From contig DATKDI010000068.1 of NCBI GenBank assembly GCA_035512775.1, positions 1-49,286 of the forward strand: a DNA stretch of 49,286 nucleotides, written 5' to 3'. Positions within the stretch are counted from its first letter, which is position 1; every line of letters begins with the position of its first letter. Below the pieces are notes generated by a model. The model had not been told where the DNA came from, did not search any database, and saw only the letters and a program-made list of their open reading frames with translations. Made by a program: the position numbers and the translations under genes. Positions 7,184 to 15,912 of this stretch are shown here, in pieces. Source of the DNA: JAJNBA01 sp035512775 (GTDB lineage: Bacteria; Actinomycetota; UBA4738; HRBIN12).

Positions 7184-8986
7184 TCAGCTCACGCGCACGT
7201 TGCCGAGCCAGCTCTCGTACAGACGCGCGTACGTTCCACCGGCCGCGACGAGGTCCTCGTGGGTCCCGGTCTCTACGAGCCTCCCGGCGTCGAACACGAA
7301 CACCCGGTCCGCGCCCTCCGCCGTCGACAGCCGGTGCGCCACGGTGATCGTCGTACGGCCTTCGGACACGCGCCGCAGCGCCTCCGAGGTCCGCCGCTCG
7401 GTCGCCGGATCGACCGCCGAGGTCGCCTCGTCCAGGATCAGCAGGCCGGGGTCGGCGATGTGCGCGCGGGCCAGCGCCACCAGCTGGCGCTCCCCGACGG
7501 AGAGGGCCTCTCCGCGCTCACCCACCGGCGTGTCCAACCCCTTCGGGAGCGCCGCGACCCAGTCGCCCAGTCCAAGCTCCTCGAACGCGGTCTCCACGTC
7601 GCGGTCCGTCGCCCCGCTCCGCCCGGCACGCACGTTCTCGCGCACCGTCGTGCCGAACAGGAATCCGTCCTGCGGCACCATCCGCAGCGAACGCTGGCGA
7701 GACGTCGCCGAGATCTCGCGCAGGGCGATCGCGCCGACCTCGATCCGGCCGGCCGCCGGGTCCGCGAGCCGCGAGATCAGCTTCACGAACGTGGTCTTGC
7801 CGCAACCGGTCTCGCCGACGATCGCGACGTGCTCGCCCGCCTCAACGTCCAGCGTGATCCCGTGCAGGACCGGGCCGCCCTCGCGGTAGGAGTACTCGAC
7901 GCCCATAGCCGCGACGGAAAGCGCCCCCGTCGGGAGCTCCACGCCCGGCACCGGCTCCACGATCTCCACCGGGAGGTCGAGGACCGCGAGGACCTTGCGC
8001 CATCCCGCGATCGCGGTCTGTGTCTCGCTGTAGATCTCCGGTAGGTCGGTGAACACGTGCAGGAACGTGTCGGCGAGGAACAGGAAGGCGGTCACGCGGC
8101 CGAACGTGAGCCCCCAGTCCGGCCCGAAGCTCGCGCCCAGGACGACCACCATGGAGACGGCGAGCGCGTAGAACACCGTGGAGAGCGGGAAGAGCGTGGC
8201 CGACCGGAAGTGCGCGAGGACCTCCGCCCGGTATCGCCGGTCGATCGCGCCGCGCACGCGGCCGAACGTGCGCTCGTCCAGACCGTAGGCGCGCACGACC
8301 GCGGCCCCCATCACGGACTCCGAGACCTCCGAGAGCATCTCCCCGACGCGGGTCCGTGCCGCGTCGTACGCGGCGGAGAGTCGATTCTGGAGCGACCAGA
8401 CGATGAGGATCAACGGCACGACGAGGGCCACGATCGCGAGCGTCAGCTGCCAGGAGAACACGAGCATGAGTGCGAGCGAGGCGACGACCTGGACCCCGGC
8501 CCAGATCCACGCGATGCCACCCCACTCCATGAACTGCTGCATCGCGTCGACGTCGGCGGTCACGCGAGCGACGAACACCCCGCGCTTCTCGTCGGATTGC
8601 TCCGCGATCGACAGCCGATGGATGTGGGCGAAGGTCCGGATCCGCAGTCCCATCATCGCGCCTTCCGCCGCGCGGACCAGGCGACGGCCCGCGGCGCGCG
8701 ACGTCACGAACGTCAATACCACCAGGGCGAAGGCGGCGGCGCACGCGATCCCCACGTACACCGGTCGGAACCCACCGTCGAAGCCGTTGTCGAACACGAG
8801 CTGGATCAACACGGGCGTCGTGAGGTGGGCCACCACGACGCCCAGCGAGATGATCACCGTGAACAGAAGGCCCGCGCGGAGCTCGGGGCTCTCACGGATC
8901 CCGCGGCGCAGCACCCCGAAGGAGCTGCGCAGCTCCTCGGGCACCTCGAAGTCGTCCTCGGGGACCACACCTGCCTCGGTGCTCAT
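7184..8986 (-). CDS. ABC exporter half-transporter, consensus subunit of a heterodimer
   Basis: A 600-residue type IV exporter subunit: six transmembrane helices (about residues 40-320) fused to a nucleotide-binding domain (355-600). Walker A GETGCGKT is at 391-398, the Q-loop Gln at 439, Walker B LLILDE at 515-520 with catalytic Glu520, and the H-loop His is 551. The signature is LSVGE (495-499), not LSGGQ. With its partner this makes a heterodimer with one active and one degenerate ATP site, as in TM287/288 and BmrCD. Likely role: export of drugs, lipids or peptides. The start overlaps the stop of the upstream partner (ATGA), indicating translational coupling. Confidence 0.93.
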   Translation of the reverse strand: MSTEAGVVPEDDFEVPEELRSSFGVLRRGIRESPELRAGLLFTVIISLGVVVAHLTTPVLIQLVFDNGFDGGFRPVYVGIACAAAFALVVLTFVTSRAAGRRLVRAAEGAMMGLRIRTFAHIHRLSIAEQSDEKRGVFVARVTADVDAMQQFMEWGGIAWIWAGVQVVASLALMLVFSWQLTLAIVALVVPLILIVWSLQNRLSAAYDAARTRVGEMLSEVSESVMGAAVVRAYGLDERTFGRVRGAIDRRYRAEVLAHFRSATLFPLSTVFYALAVSMVVVLGASFGPDWGLTFGRVTAFLFLADTFLHVFTDLPEIYSETQTAIAGWRKVLAVLDLPVEIVEPVPGVELPTGALSVAAMGVEYSYREGGPVLHGITLDVEAGEHVAIVGETGCGKTTFVKLISRLADPAAGRIEVGAIALREISATSRQRSLRMVPQDGFLFGTTVRENVRAGRSGATDRDVETAFEELGLGDWVAALPKGLDTPVGERGEALSVGERQLVALARAHIADPGLLILDEATSAVDPATERRTSEALRRVSEGRTTITVAHRLSTAEGADRVFVFDAGRLVETGTHEDLVAAGGTYARLYESWLGNVRVS

Positions 8987-10788
8987 CGCTCTCCCCGCTC
9001 GTACGCGCGGATGATGGCCGCGTAGCCGGGCGCCGCCGCCATCAGCTCGTCGTGGGTGCCGGTCGCCGACACTCGGCCTCCCTCGAGGAAGATCACGCGG
9101 TCGGCCAGACGGATCGTCGACAGCCGGTAGGCGATCACCACGAGGGTCGTGTGCAGCTCCTCGCGGAGGGCCGCGAGGATCTGCGCCTCGACCGACGCGT
9201 CGACCGAGGACGTGGCGTCGTCGAGGATGAGCACCCGTGGCTCGCGCACGATGGCCCGCGCCAGCGCGACGCGCTGGCGCTCGCCACCGGACAGCGTGTA
9301 CCCCCGCTCGCCGACCACCGTGTCGAAGCCGGCGGGGAGCGCTCCGACGAAGCGGTCGACGGCCGCGCTCGTCGCGGCACGTTCGACCGCGTCTTCGTCC
9401 GCCTCCGAGTCGAGGGCGATGTTCTCCCCGATGGTCGTGGAGAACAGGAAGCTCTCCTGGAACACGATCGAGACCGCACGCCGGAGGGACTCGGGGTCGG
9501 CGTGGCGGAGATCGACCCCACCGATGCGGATCGTGCCGCTCTCAGGATCGGCGAGGCGGACCAAGAGCTGGGCGAGCGTGGACTTCCCCCCTCCGGTCTG
9601 CCCGACGATCGCCACGGACTCCTGCGGCCTGATCTGGAGCGACACCCCGTCGAGCACACGTGATCCGTCGAACACGTGCCGGACGTCATCGGCCTCGAGA
9701 CCGAGCGGGCCGGCGGGCAGCGGCACCGGGTCCACCGCGGGGAGCACGGTCACCGGCTCGCCGAACACCGTCTCGAGCCGGTCGTACCCCACCACCGCGC
9801 GCGGAAGCTCCGCCAAGATCCAGCCGATGAACCGCATCGGCCAGGCGAGGAGGTTGAACAACGCCACGAACCCGATCAGCTCGCCGAGCGTGATCGCCTC
9901 GACCGAGACCCGCCACGAGCCGACCACCAGCAGGAGCGCGGCCGCGAGGGCCGGCAGCGCATCGAGCGCCGCCTCGAACGTGGCCCTGATGAACCCGGCC
10001 TCGACCCGGTCGTCACGGAGAGCCCTGGCCTTCACGGAGAGCCGCTCGATCTCGGCCTCCTCGCGCCCGAGCGTCTTCACGACGATCGCGCCGTCGATCG
10101 ACTCGTGCGCGACGGCGGACACCTCGCCGATCCGCTCCTGCGCCCGGCGGGCGGGCACCTCCATCCGTTTCGCGAAGCTCTTGTTCATCAGCGCGAGGGC
10201 CGGGAACAGGACGATCGCGACCATCGCGAGGTAGATGTCCGCCTCGAGCAGCTGGATCATGGCGAGTGCGACCAGCACGATCACGCCGGTCGCGAACGGG
10301 ACGGGCCAGAAGACGTCCACCGCCGCCTTCACGTCCGCCTCCATGTGCGCGAGGAGCTCGCCGGTCGGCGTCTCCCGGTGGTAGGCGAGGGACAGTTGGC
10401 GGTAGCGGTCCGCGATCCTCGTTCGCAGGGTGGCCATGACCCGCTCGCCTGCCACGCCGCTGTAGTAGCGGCGCGTCATGATCCCGAGCGCCCGCAGGCA
10501 TCCGAACGCCATCAGCGCCCCCACCGAGAGCCAGATCTCCCGGGAGGAGACGCCCCCTTCGAATGCCGGGCGGAGCACCTCGTCCGTCGCGCGCCCCAGG
10601 GTGGTCGTGAGCGCGATCGACGCGAACGCGAACACGATCGCGCCGGTCACGGAGACGAAGAACGGTCCGGGATGCATCCGGACGTAGGACACGATCAGCC
10701 GGAGGCCGCGCCCGAAGAGTCCTTCGGGCGGCACCTCGGCGGTTTCCGCCACCGCCTCCTGCGTAGACGTCTGCGCGCTCACGGCCAT
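8983..10788 (-). CDS. ABC exporter half-transporter, degenerate-site subunit of the heterodimer
   Basis: A 601-residue subunit with the same six-helix plus ATPase layout. Walker A GQTGGGKS is at 396-403 and the signature LSGGE (499-503) is near canonical. The residue after Walker B is Asp524 (ILDD) instead of catalytic Glu, and the H-loop His is replaced by Tyr554 (VIAYRLST). These losses fall on the site that also uses the partner's altered LSVGE signature, so they are consistent with one non-hydrolytic site. Start 10788 (MAVSAQTS) was chosen because longer in-frame extensions enter the divergent ligase gene. Only 18 bp separate the two divergent starts. Confidence 0.93.
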   Translation of the reverse strand: MAVSAQTSTQEAVAETAEVPPEGLFGRGLRLIVSYVRMHPGPFFVSVTGAIVFAFASIALTTTLGRATDEVLRPAFEGGVSSREIWLSVGALMAFGCLRALGIMTRRYYSGVAGERVMATLRTRIADRYRQLSLAYHRETPTGELLAHMEADVKAAVDVFWPVPFATGVIVLVALAMIQLLEADIYLAMVAIVLFPALALMNKSFAKRMEVPARRAQERIGEVSAVAHESIDGAIVVKTLGREEAEIERLSVKARALRDDRVEAGFIRATFEAALDALPALAAALLLVVGSWRVSVEAITLGELIGFVALFNLLAWPMRFIGWILAELPRAVVGYDRLETVFGEPVTVLPAVDPVPLPAGPLGLEADDVRHVFDGSRVLDGVSLQIRPQESVAIVGQTGGGKSTLAQLLVRLADPESGTIRIGGVDLRHADPESLRRAVSIVFQESFLFSTTIGENIALDSEADEDAVERAATSAAVDRFVGALPAGFDTVVGERGYTLSGGERQRVALARAIVREPRVLILDDATSSVDASVEAQILAALREELHTTLVVIAYRLSTIRLADRVIFLEGGRVSATGTHDELMAAAPGYAAIIRAYERGER

Positions 10789-10793
10789 CACCC

Positions 10794-10799
10794 TATGAT
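10794..10799 (+). promoter_or_regulatory. Leaderless -10 box (TATGAT) for the acyl-CoA ligase
   Basis: TATGAT followed by 7 nt and ATG 10807. It lies inside the 18-bp space between divergent starts, so any -35 contact would be inside the ABC coding sequence. On the opposite strand CATCAT lies 6 nt before the ABC start and is a weaker version. Confidence 0.6.
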
Positions 10800-10806
10800 G
10801 CGCACC

Positions 10807-12519
10807 ATGACTGACCACCGTCCGTGGTTCCGGATCTGGCGAACCGGCGTCCCGAAGACCGTCGCGCCGTTCCCGCGCCAGAGCGTCTTCGACCTCCTCG
10901 TCGACTCCGCGGCCGGGTTCCCGGAGTCCACCGCGATCGCGTTCTTCGGCAAGCACCTGAGCTACCGGGAGCTCCTGCAAGAGGTGGAGCGCTTCAGCGC
11001 CGTCCTCGCCGGCCTGGGGGTCGAGCGAGGCGACCGCGTCGGCCTCCTCCTTCCGAACTCACCCCAGTACGTGATCGCGTGGTACGCGTGTCAGCGGCTC
11101 GGCGCTGTGGCGGTGGGCAACAACCCGCTCTACACGCAGCGCGAGCTCGCGCACCAGATCAAGGACCACTCGCCCAGCGTGATGGTCGTCCTCGACCAGC
11201 TCTACCCCGCCTGGGCGGCCGTCGAGAAGGAAGCGCCGGTCCGCGAGGTGATCGTCACCAAGCTCACCGACTACATGCGTTTCCCGCTGAACCTGCTCGC
11301 GCCGATCAAGTTCAGGAAGGACGCGAAGCACGAGGGGAAGCCCTGGCCGCCGGTCCCGTCGGATACGCGCGTCCGGTGGTGGCAGCAGGCGATGGGGTCG
11401 GCCGGTGCCCCGCCACCCGTCGCCGAGGTCGACGCCGAGCATGACGTGGCGACGCTCGTCTACACGGGCGGGACGACCGGCTTGTCGAAGGGCGCGATGC
11501 TCTCGCACTTCAACATCGCCTCGAACATCCGACAGGTGGTGCCGTGCATCACGTTCTTCGAGCGCGGCAAGGACGGCGTGATGTGCATCCTGCCGTTCTT
11601 CCACTCGTTCGGGTTGGTGGCGATGAACTTCGGTATCGCGCAGGCCGGCAAGCTCGTGCTCCTTCCTCGCTTCGAGGTCCACATGGCGCTCAAGGAGCTC
11701 GACAAGGAGAAGCCGTCGTTCTTCCCCGGCGTGCCTCGTGTGTTCGTGGCCCTGAACGAGGCGCCGGAGACCGCGAAGTACGACCTGAAATCCGTGAAGG
11801 CGTGTATCTCCGGCGCGGCGCCGCTCCCGCGCGCGGTCGCGGAGAAGTTCCACCAGGTGACGGGAGGCGCCGACCTCGTCGAGGGGTACGGGTTGACGGA
11901 GACCTCGCCGGTCACGCACGTGAATCCCTTCGACAAGCCGAAGCACGGGACGATCGGGCTCCCGATCCCCGACACGGACTGCAAGATCGTCTCGCTCGAG
12001 GATCCGGACAGCGAGGTGGCTCCGGGGGAGCGAGGCGAGCTCTGCATCAAGGGGCCGCAGGTGATGCTCGGGTACTGGAACAAGCCCGAGGCGACCGCGG
12101 AGATGATCCGTGGTGACTGGCTGCACACGGGTGACATCGCGATCATGGACGACGAGGGGTTCTTCCAGGTCGTCGACCGGATGAAGGACATGATCCTCGT
12201 CTCCGGCTTCAACGTGTATCCGACCGAGGTCGAGGCGGTGATCTACCGGCATCCGAAGGTGCTGAAGGCCTGCGTGGTCGGCTTGCCCGACGACAGGACG
12301 GGCGAGCGAGTGAAGGCCTACGTCGTCGCCAAGGAAGGGGAGACGATCATCACCGAAGAGCTCGAGGCATGGGCTCGCGATCCCGCGCAAGGGCTGACCG
12401 GGTACCGCGTCCCGAAGGAATGGGAGTTCCGCTCCGAGCTGCCGGAGACGCTGATCGGCAAGGTGCTGCGCCGGGTGCTCCAGGAAGAGGAGCGCAAGAA
12501 GTCGTCCGCACCCTCCTGA
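10807..12519 (+). CDS. fadD: Long-chain fatty acid-CoA ligase (AMP-binding)
   Basis: A 570-residue adenylate-forming enzyme that activates a carboxylic acid to acyl-AMP and then acyl-CoA. The P-loop YTGGTTGLSKGA is near residue 220, YGLTETSP is near 365, the HTGD motif is near 440, DRMKDMILVSGFNVYPTEVE is near 460, and the catalytic Lys of GKVLRR is near the C-terminus. Length and motifs fit FadD-type long- or medium-chain ligases; chain-length preference cannot be read. ATG 10807 is chosen for its 7-nt spacing from TATGAT; in-frame ATGs at 10795 and 10798 are alternatives. The divergent ABC exporter may be coregulated, which is inference. Confidence 0.93.
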   Translation: MTDHRPWFRIWRTGVPKTVAPFPRQSVFDLLVDSAAGFPESTAIAFFGKHLSYRELLQEVERFSAVLAGLGVERGDRVGLLLPNSPQYVIAWYACQRLGAVAVGNNPLYTQRELAHQIKDHSPSVMVVLDQLYPAWAAVEKEAPVREVIVTKLTDYMRFPLNLLAPIKFRKDAKHEGKPWPPVPSDTRVRWWQQAMGSAGAPPPVAEVDAEHDVATLVYTGGTTGLSKGAMLSHFNIASNIRQVVPCITFFERGKDGVMCILPFFHSFGLVAMNFGIAQAGKLVLLPRFEVHMALKELDKEKPSFFPGVPRVFVALNEAPETAKYDLKSVKACISGAAPLPRAVAEKFHQVTGGADLVEGYGLTETSPVTHVNPFDKPKHGTIGLPIPDTDCKIVSLEDPDSEVAPGERGELCIKGPQVMLGYWNKPEATAEMIRGDWLHTGDIAIMDDEGFFQVVDRMKDMILVSGFNVYPTEVEAVIYRHPKVLKACVVGLPDDRTGERVKAYVVAKEGETIITEELEAWARDPAQGLTGYRVPKEWEFRSELPETLIGKVLRRVLQEEERKKSSAPS

Positions 12520-12541
12520 GGTCGTCTTGAGGGCAGGCAGT

Positions 12542-12547
12542 TAGCCT
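12542..12547 (+). promoter_or_regulatory. Leaderless -10 box (TAGCCT) for the MBL-rhodanese gene
   Basis: TAGCCT, 7 nt, then ATG 12555, in a 35-bp gap after the ligase gene. Confidence 0.5.
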
Positions 12548-12554
12548 CATCCGT

Positions 12555-13907
12555 ATGGACGTGCACCTGTTCCGTGACGCCGGGCTCGGGAACGGTTCGT
12601 ACCTCATCGAAGTGAGCCCCGGCCGGTCGGTGGTGGTGGATCCCGACCGGCGGATCCGTCGCTACCTGGACGGGGCGAGGGACCGAGGGGCCGACATCGT
12701 CGGCGTCTTGGACACCCACCTGCATGCCGACTTCGTGTCGGGAGCCCTGGACCTCCGGGCCGAGACCGGGGCCGAGCTGTACGAGCCCGCCGAGGCGGGT
12801 GTCTCGTTCCCCCACACGCCCGTGACGCCCGGCGAGCGGGTGGATCTCGAGGACGTCGAGGTCGAGGTCCTGTCCACGCCCGGTCACTCGCCGGAGCACG
12901 TCTCGTACGTGTTCCGTCGAGACGGCGATACCCCGGTGCTGTTCAGCGGCGGGGCGCTGATCGTGGGGGGCGCGGCGCGAAGCGACCTCGCTGGGCCCGA
13001 GCTCACCGAGCGCCTCACGCATCAGCAGTTCGAGACCTTGCGGCGCGCGTTCTCCGACTTGCCCGACGAGACGCTCTTGAAGCCGACGCACGGCGGCGGG
13101 TCGTTCTGCTCGGCCGGCAGCGGCAAGAAGCACACGTCCACGCTGGGCGAGGAGCGGAAGACGAACACGCTGCTCGCGATGAGCGAGGACCAGTTCCTGA
13201 AGTCGTGGCCGGAGTCCTTCCCTCGCACGCCGGCGTACTTCGCTCGGATGCGCGAGATCAACTGGGCGGGCCCACGCCTCCGGACGAACATCGAGATGCC
13301 GCGGCCGCTCGCGTCGACGGCGTTCGCGGACGCGGCATCCAAGGAAGGGGCGGTCGTCATCGACGTGCGTGACCCCGCGTCGTACGCCGAGGGTCACGGC
13401 CAGGGCGCGGTCGCGATCCCGTTCCGCGACGCATTCCCGACGTGGCTGGGTTGGCTCGTGCCCGCGGACGCGCGCCTGTTGTTCGTGCTCGGCGACACAG
13501 CGCTCGATGACGTGGTCGACGCGAGCCTCCTCGTGGGGCTCGAGCGGTTCGAGGGCTTTCTCGACGGGGGGATGGATGCGTGGCGCGAGGCCGATCTGCC
13601 CGTCCGCTCCCTCCCGGCGATCGGTCCCGACGACGTGGTCTCGTGGATGGAGAAGGGCGCGCAGCCGGTCGACGTGCGGGAGCCGGACGAGCTCGAGTTC
13701 GGCGGTATCTCCGGCGCCGTGTCTGTCCCGCTCGGGGACCTGCCTGGACGTGCGGCGAGCCTCCCGGCCGGGCGCCCGCTCCTCGTCTACTGCGCGTCCG
13801 GGATGCGCTCGACCACGGCCGCGTCGCTGCTGGAGCGTGCTGGCGTCGGCCCGGTCGTGCACCTCAAAGGTGGCTACGGCGCGTGGCAGGAAGCCGGCCG
13901 CGACTGA
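12555..13907 (+). CDS. MBL-fold hydrolase fused to two rhodanese domains
   Basis: A 450-residue fusion. Residues 1-235 form a metallo-beta-lactamase fold of the persulfide dioxygenase/glyoxalase II type, and about 255-350 and 355-448 are rhodanese-like domains. The first rhodanese lacks the active-site Cys (LFVLGD in its place); the second keeps it in YCASGMRS. The metal motif is THLHADF rather than HxHxDH, and the GD of the usual GDTL motif is replaced by GGAL, so two metal ligands look altered. A sulfur-transfer or persulfide-handling role is the family expectation, but dioxygenase activity is uncertain. The next 165 bp (13908-14072) show no gene or clear signal. Confidence 0.88.
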   Translation: MDVHLFRDAGLGNGSYLIEVSPGRSVVVDPDRRIRRYLDGARDRGADIVGVLDTHLHADFVSGALDLRAETGAELYEPAEAGVSFPHTPVTPGERVDLEDVEVEVLSTPGHSPEHVSYVFRRDGDTPVLFSGGALIVGGAARSDLAGPELTERLTHQQFETLRRAFSDLPDETLLKPTHGGGSFCSAGSGKKHTSTLGEERKTNTLLAMSEDQFLKSWPESFPRTPAYFARMREINWAGPRLRTNIEMPRPLASTAFADAASKEGAVVIDVRDPASYAEGHGQGAVAIPFRDAFPTWLGWLVPADARLLFVLGDTALDDVVDASLLVGLERFEGFLDGGMDAWREADLPVRSLPAIGPDDVVSWMEKGAQPVDVREPDELEFGGISGAVSVPLGDLPGRAASLPAGRPLLVYCASGMRSTTAASLLERAGVGPVVHLKGGYGAWQEAGRD

Positions 13908-14072
13908 AGGGGACTCGTGCGCGGCGGCTCAGCAGGAGTGTCATGCCCGAAGACCCTCCGCCCTCTCGGAAACGAACAGCAAGGCCTTGGTGCTGCTCTG
14001 ATCACGGAGAGCGAAGGCTTGCTCGCCTGTCGGCACGTCTCCCACATGGATGTCCGCACTCGGTGACGTCGA

Positions 14073-14951
14073 TCAACCAGCCGGGCCTGTCGGTAGCGGC
14101 TTGCCCCTGAGCGCCGTGACAGCGGTGCGTTCTTCGAGCGTCAGGCAGCGGAGCGGAAGGCGGACGTCGGCGTGGAGCAGCACGCCACGATCGGTCAGTA
14201 CCTGCTTCAGCACAGCCTGGAACGGGATCCCCTCGAGTCCTTCGCGGAGTTCGGTGACGCGGAGGTGCGCCTCGGGGCTGTGGTCGTGGACAAGGGCAGC
14301 GACGAGGTCCGGCCACGCCGAGGCGAGTCCCGAGACCGCGCCGACCGCTCCTCGTTCCATCCCCGCGCGCACCAGCGGCTCCGACCCGATGAACACGTCC
14401 AGGCCGTCGATGAGGTAAGGCTCGATTGCGTCGAACGGGGTGTCGCTCACCTTCAGGCCGACCACGTTCGTCTGTTCGCGCCCCAGCTGCTGGATCACGT
14501 CCACCGGGATCGCGTAGCCGCTGCGGGCGGCGAACTCGTAGACGTAGAACGGCAACGGGTCGCAGGCGTCGGCCGCGGAACGCAGGTGGTCGAAGAGCTC
14601 GCGCGCGCCGAGCGGGAAGTACGGAGGCGCGATCACCGCGACGGCATCCGCGCCGATCTCGAGTGCGTGGGCGGAGAGCGCAACCGTGTCCTGGGTTGTC
14701 TGCGCCCCGGCGTGGATCGCGACCTGGAAGCCATCGGGCCTGGCGGCGAGGAAGTCCTCGGCGACGTGCCGGCGTTCGTCGACCGAGAGGAGCACGCCCT
14801 CGCCTGTGGTCCCGCAGGCGAGGAGGCCGTCGACGCCCCCGCTCGCGAGGAACCCGACGAGCGGTGCGATGGCATCCGCGTCGATGGACCGACCCCCGTC
14901 CTTGAGCGGCGTCACCGCCGCTGCGATCGCTCCCTGCAGCCGCCGGGACAT
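14073..14951 (-). CDS. DapA/NanA-family class I aldolase (dihydrodipicolinate synthase-like)
   Basis: A 292-residue TIM-barrel enzyme. ACGTTGEG (about residues 45-52) is the family substrate loop, the Tyr of FYVYEF near 137 is the proton relay, and the Lys of VVGLKVSD near 167 forms the Schiff base with pyruvate or a keto acid. The family includes dihydrodipicolinate synthase, N-acetylneuraminate lyase and sugar-acid aldolases. There are no lysine-biosynthesis genes around it, so I do not assign dapA. The start at ATG 14951 is supported by TAGACT 6 nt upstream. It sits 31 bp beyond the proline dehydrogenase 3' end on the same strand but appears to have its own promoter. Confidence 0.9.
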   Translation of the reverse strand: MSRRLQGAIAAAVTPLKDGGRSIDADAIAPLVGFLASGGVDGLLACGTTGEGVLLSVDERRHVAEDFLAARPDGFQVAIHAGAQTTQDTVALSAHALEIGADAVAVIAPPYFPLGARELFDHLRSAADACDPLPFYVYEFAARSGYAIPVDVIQQLGREQTNVVGLKVSDTPFDAIEPYLIDGLDVFIGSEPLVRAGMERGAVGAVSGLASAWPDLVAALVHDHSPEAHLRVTELREGLEGIPFQAVLKQVLTDRGVLLHADVRLPLRCLTLEERTAVTALRGKPLPTGPAG

Positions 14952-14957
14952 GTGAGC

Positions 14958-14963
14958 AGTCTA
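14958..14963 (-). promoter_or_regulatory. Leaderless -10 box (TAGACT) for the DapA-family gene
   Basis: On the minus strand TAGACT is followed by 6 nt and ATG 14951, with no Shine-Dalgarno. Confidence 0.55.
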
Positions 14964-14982
14964 GAAGCGACCGTTCGGGCGT

Positions 14983-15912
14983 TCACCGACGAGCGAACAG
15001 GTTTCGGATCGCGAGCCACAGGTTCCTCCCCGGGTGCTCCGCGAGACGCCGCATGAACCACGGGTACCAATGACTCCCGTAGCTGATCAGCACACGGATC
15101 CGGAAACCCTCGGCCGCGAGCCGCTTCTGGTCCGCGACGCGGATCCCGTAGAGCATCTGGATCTCGTAGTCGCTCCGGTCGAAGTCGGCGGCGGCCGCTC
15201 GTCGCTCGATGTCCGTGAGGAGCGGCAGGTCGTGCGAGCCGAGCGCCAGGCGGCCGCCGCCGGACCCCCGGAGGAACTCGAGGGCCAGCTTCTGGAAGGT
15301 CGCGCGGATCCGGCGGTGGTCGTGGATCGCCACGTCGGCGTGTTCGCGATAGGCGCCTTTCACCAGGCGGATCGACCCCCCGGCCGCGAGCAGGTCCGCG
15401 ACGTCCTGCGGCGTGCGATGCAGATAGACCTGGATACAGACGCCGGTGTTCTCGAACTCCTCTCGCAGTCTGCGGTAGAGCGCGAGGGTCGGCTCGACGT
15501 AGGGAGCGGACTCCATGTCGAGGAACAGGTGCTTGCCCATCGCGGCGGAGCGCTCCGCGAGACGGCGGAGTCGCTGGAACGTCTCCTCCGCGTCGAGGTC
15601 CAAGCCGAGGTGCGTCGGCTTGACGGAGACCTCGGCGTCGATGCCTCGTTCCCCGATCAGGTCTAGCAACGTGAGGTAGTGATCGGCGACGGCGTCCGCG
15701 TCGGCGGCGTCCTCGACGTTCTCTCCGAGGTAGGTGAACGTCGTGGGGATGTCGTCGGCGGCGAGTCGTTCCGCGGCCACGATCGCATCCTCCATCCGCT
15801 CACCCGGCATGAATCGCGCGACCATCGCGCGAACGAACCGATAGCGCGGCAGGTGGGCGGCGAGCCATCGGTTGCGCGCGGCGAGGAGGATCGCATCGCG
15901 CGCCGGATTCAC
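14983..15912 (-). CDS. Proline dehydrogenase
   Basis: A 309-residue FAD-dependent TIM-barrel enzyme oxidising L-proline to pyrroline-5-carboxylate, membrane-associated in other bacteria. Recognisable stretches are VSVKPTHLGL, DMES, LVKGAYRE, GSHD and the C-terminal YGSHWYPWFMRRLAE, where the arginines bind the substrate carboxylate. It is the short monofunctional form, with no P5C dehydrogenase domain. The GTG start at 15912 overlaps the stop of the amine oxidase (GTGA) and is preferred over a much longer open frame that runs through that gene. No P5C dehydrogenase gene is in the window. Confidence 0.92.
   Translation of the reverse strand: MNPARDAILLAARNRWLAAHLPRYRFVRAMVARFMPGERMEDAIVAAERLAADDIPTTFTYLGENVEDAADADAVADHYLTLLDLIGERGIDAEVSVKPTHLGLDLDAEETFQRLRRLAERSAAMGKHLFLDMESAPYVEPTLALYRRLREEFENTGVCIQVYLHRTPQDVADLLAAGGSIRLVKGAYREHADVAIHDHRRIRATFQKLALEFLRGSGGGRLALGSHDLPLLTDIERRAAAADFDRSDYEIQMLYGIRVADQKRLAAEGFRIRVLISYGSHWYPWFMRRLAEHPGRNLWLAIRNLFARR

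Noticed and set aside
9676..10794. Long open frame in phase with the acyl-CoA ligase, antisense to the ABC gene
   Set aside because: A high-GC shadow: low-complexity Arg/Glu/His-rich translation opposite a well-conserved ABC transporter. The ligase begins at 10807.
12318..13862. A 514-codon minus-strand frame opposite the MBL-rhodanese gene
   Set aside because: No domain; the opposite strand encodes a recognisable fusion protein with its own start signal.
13908..14072. Possible small gene or RNA between the MBL fusion and the DapA-family gene
   Set aside because: Only short frames without start signals and a loosely repeated CAAGGCCTTGG-type stretch; nothing supportable.
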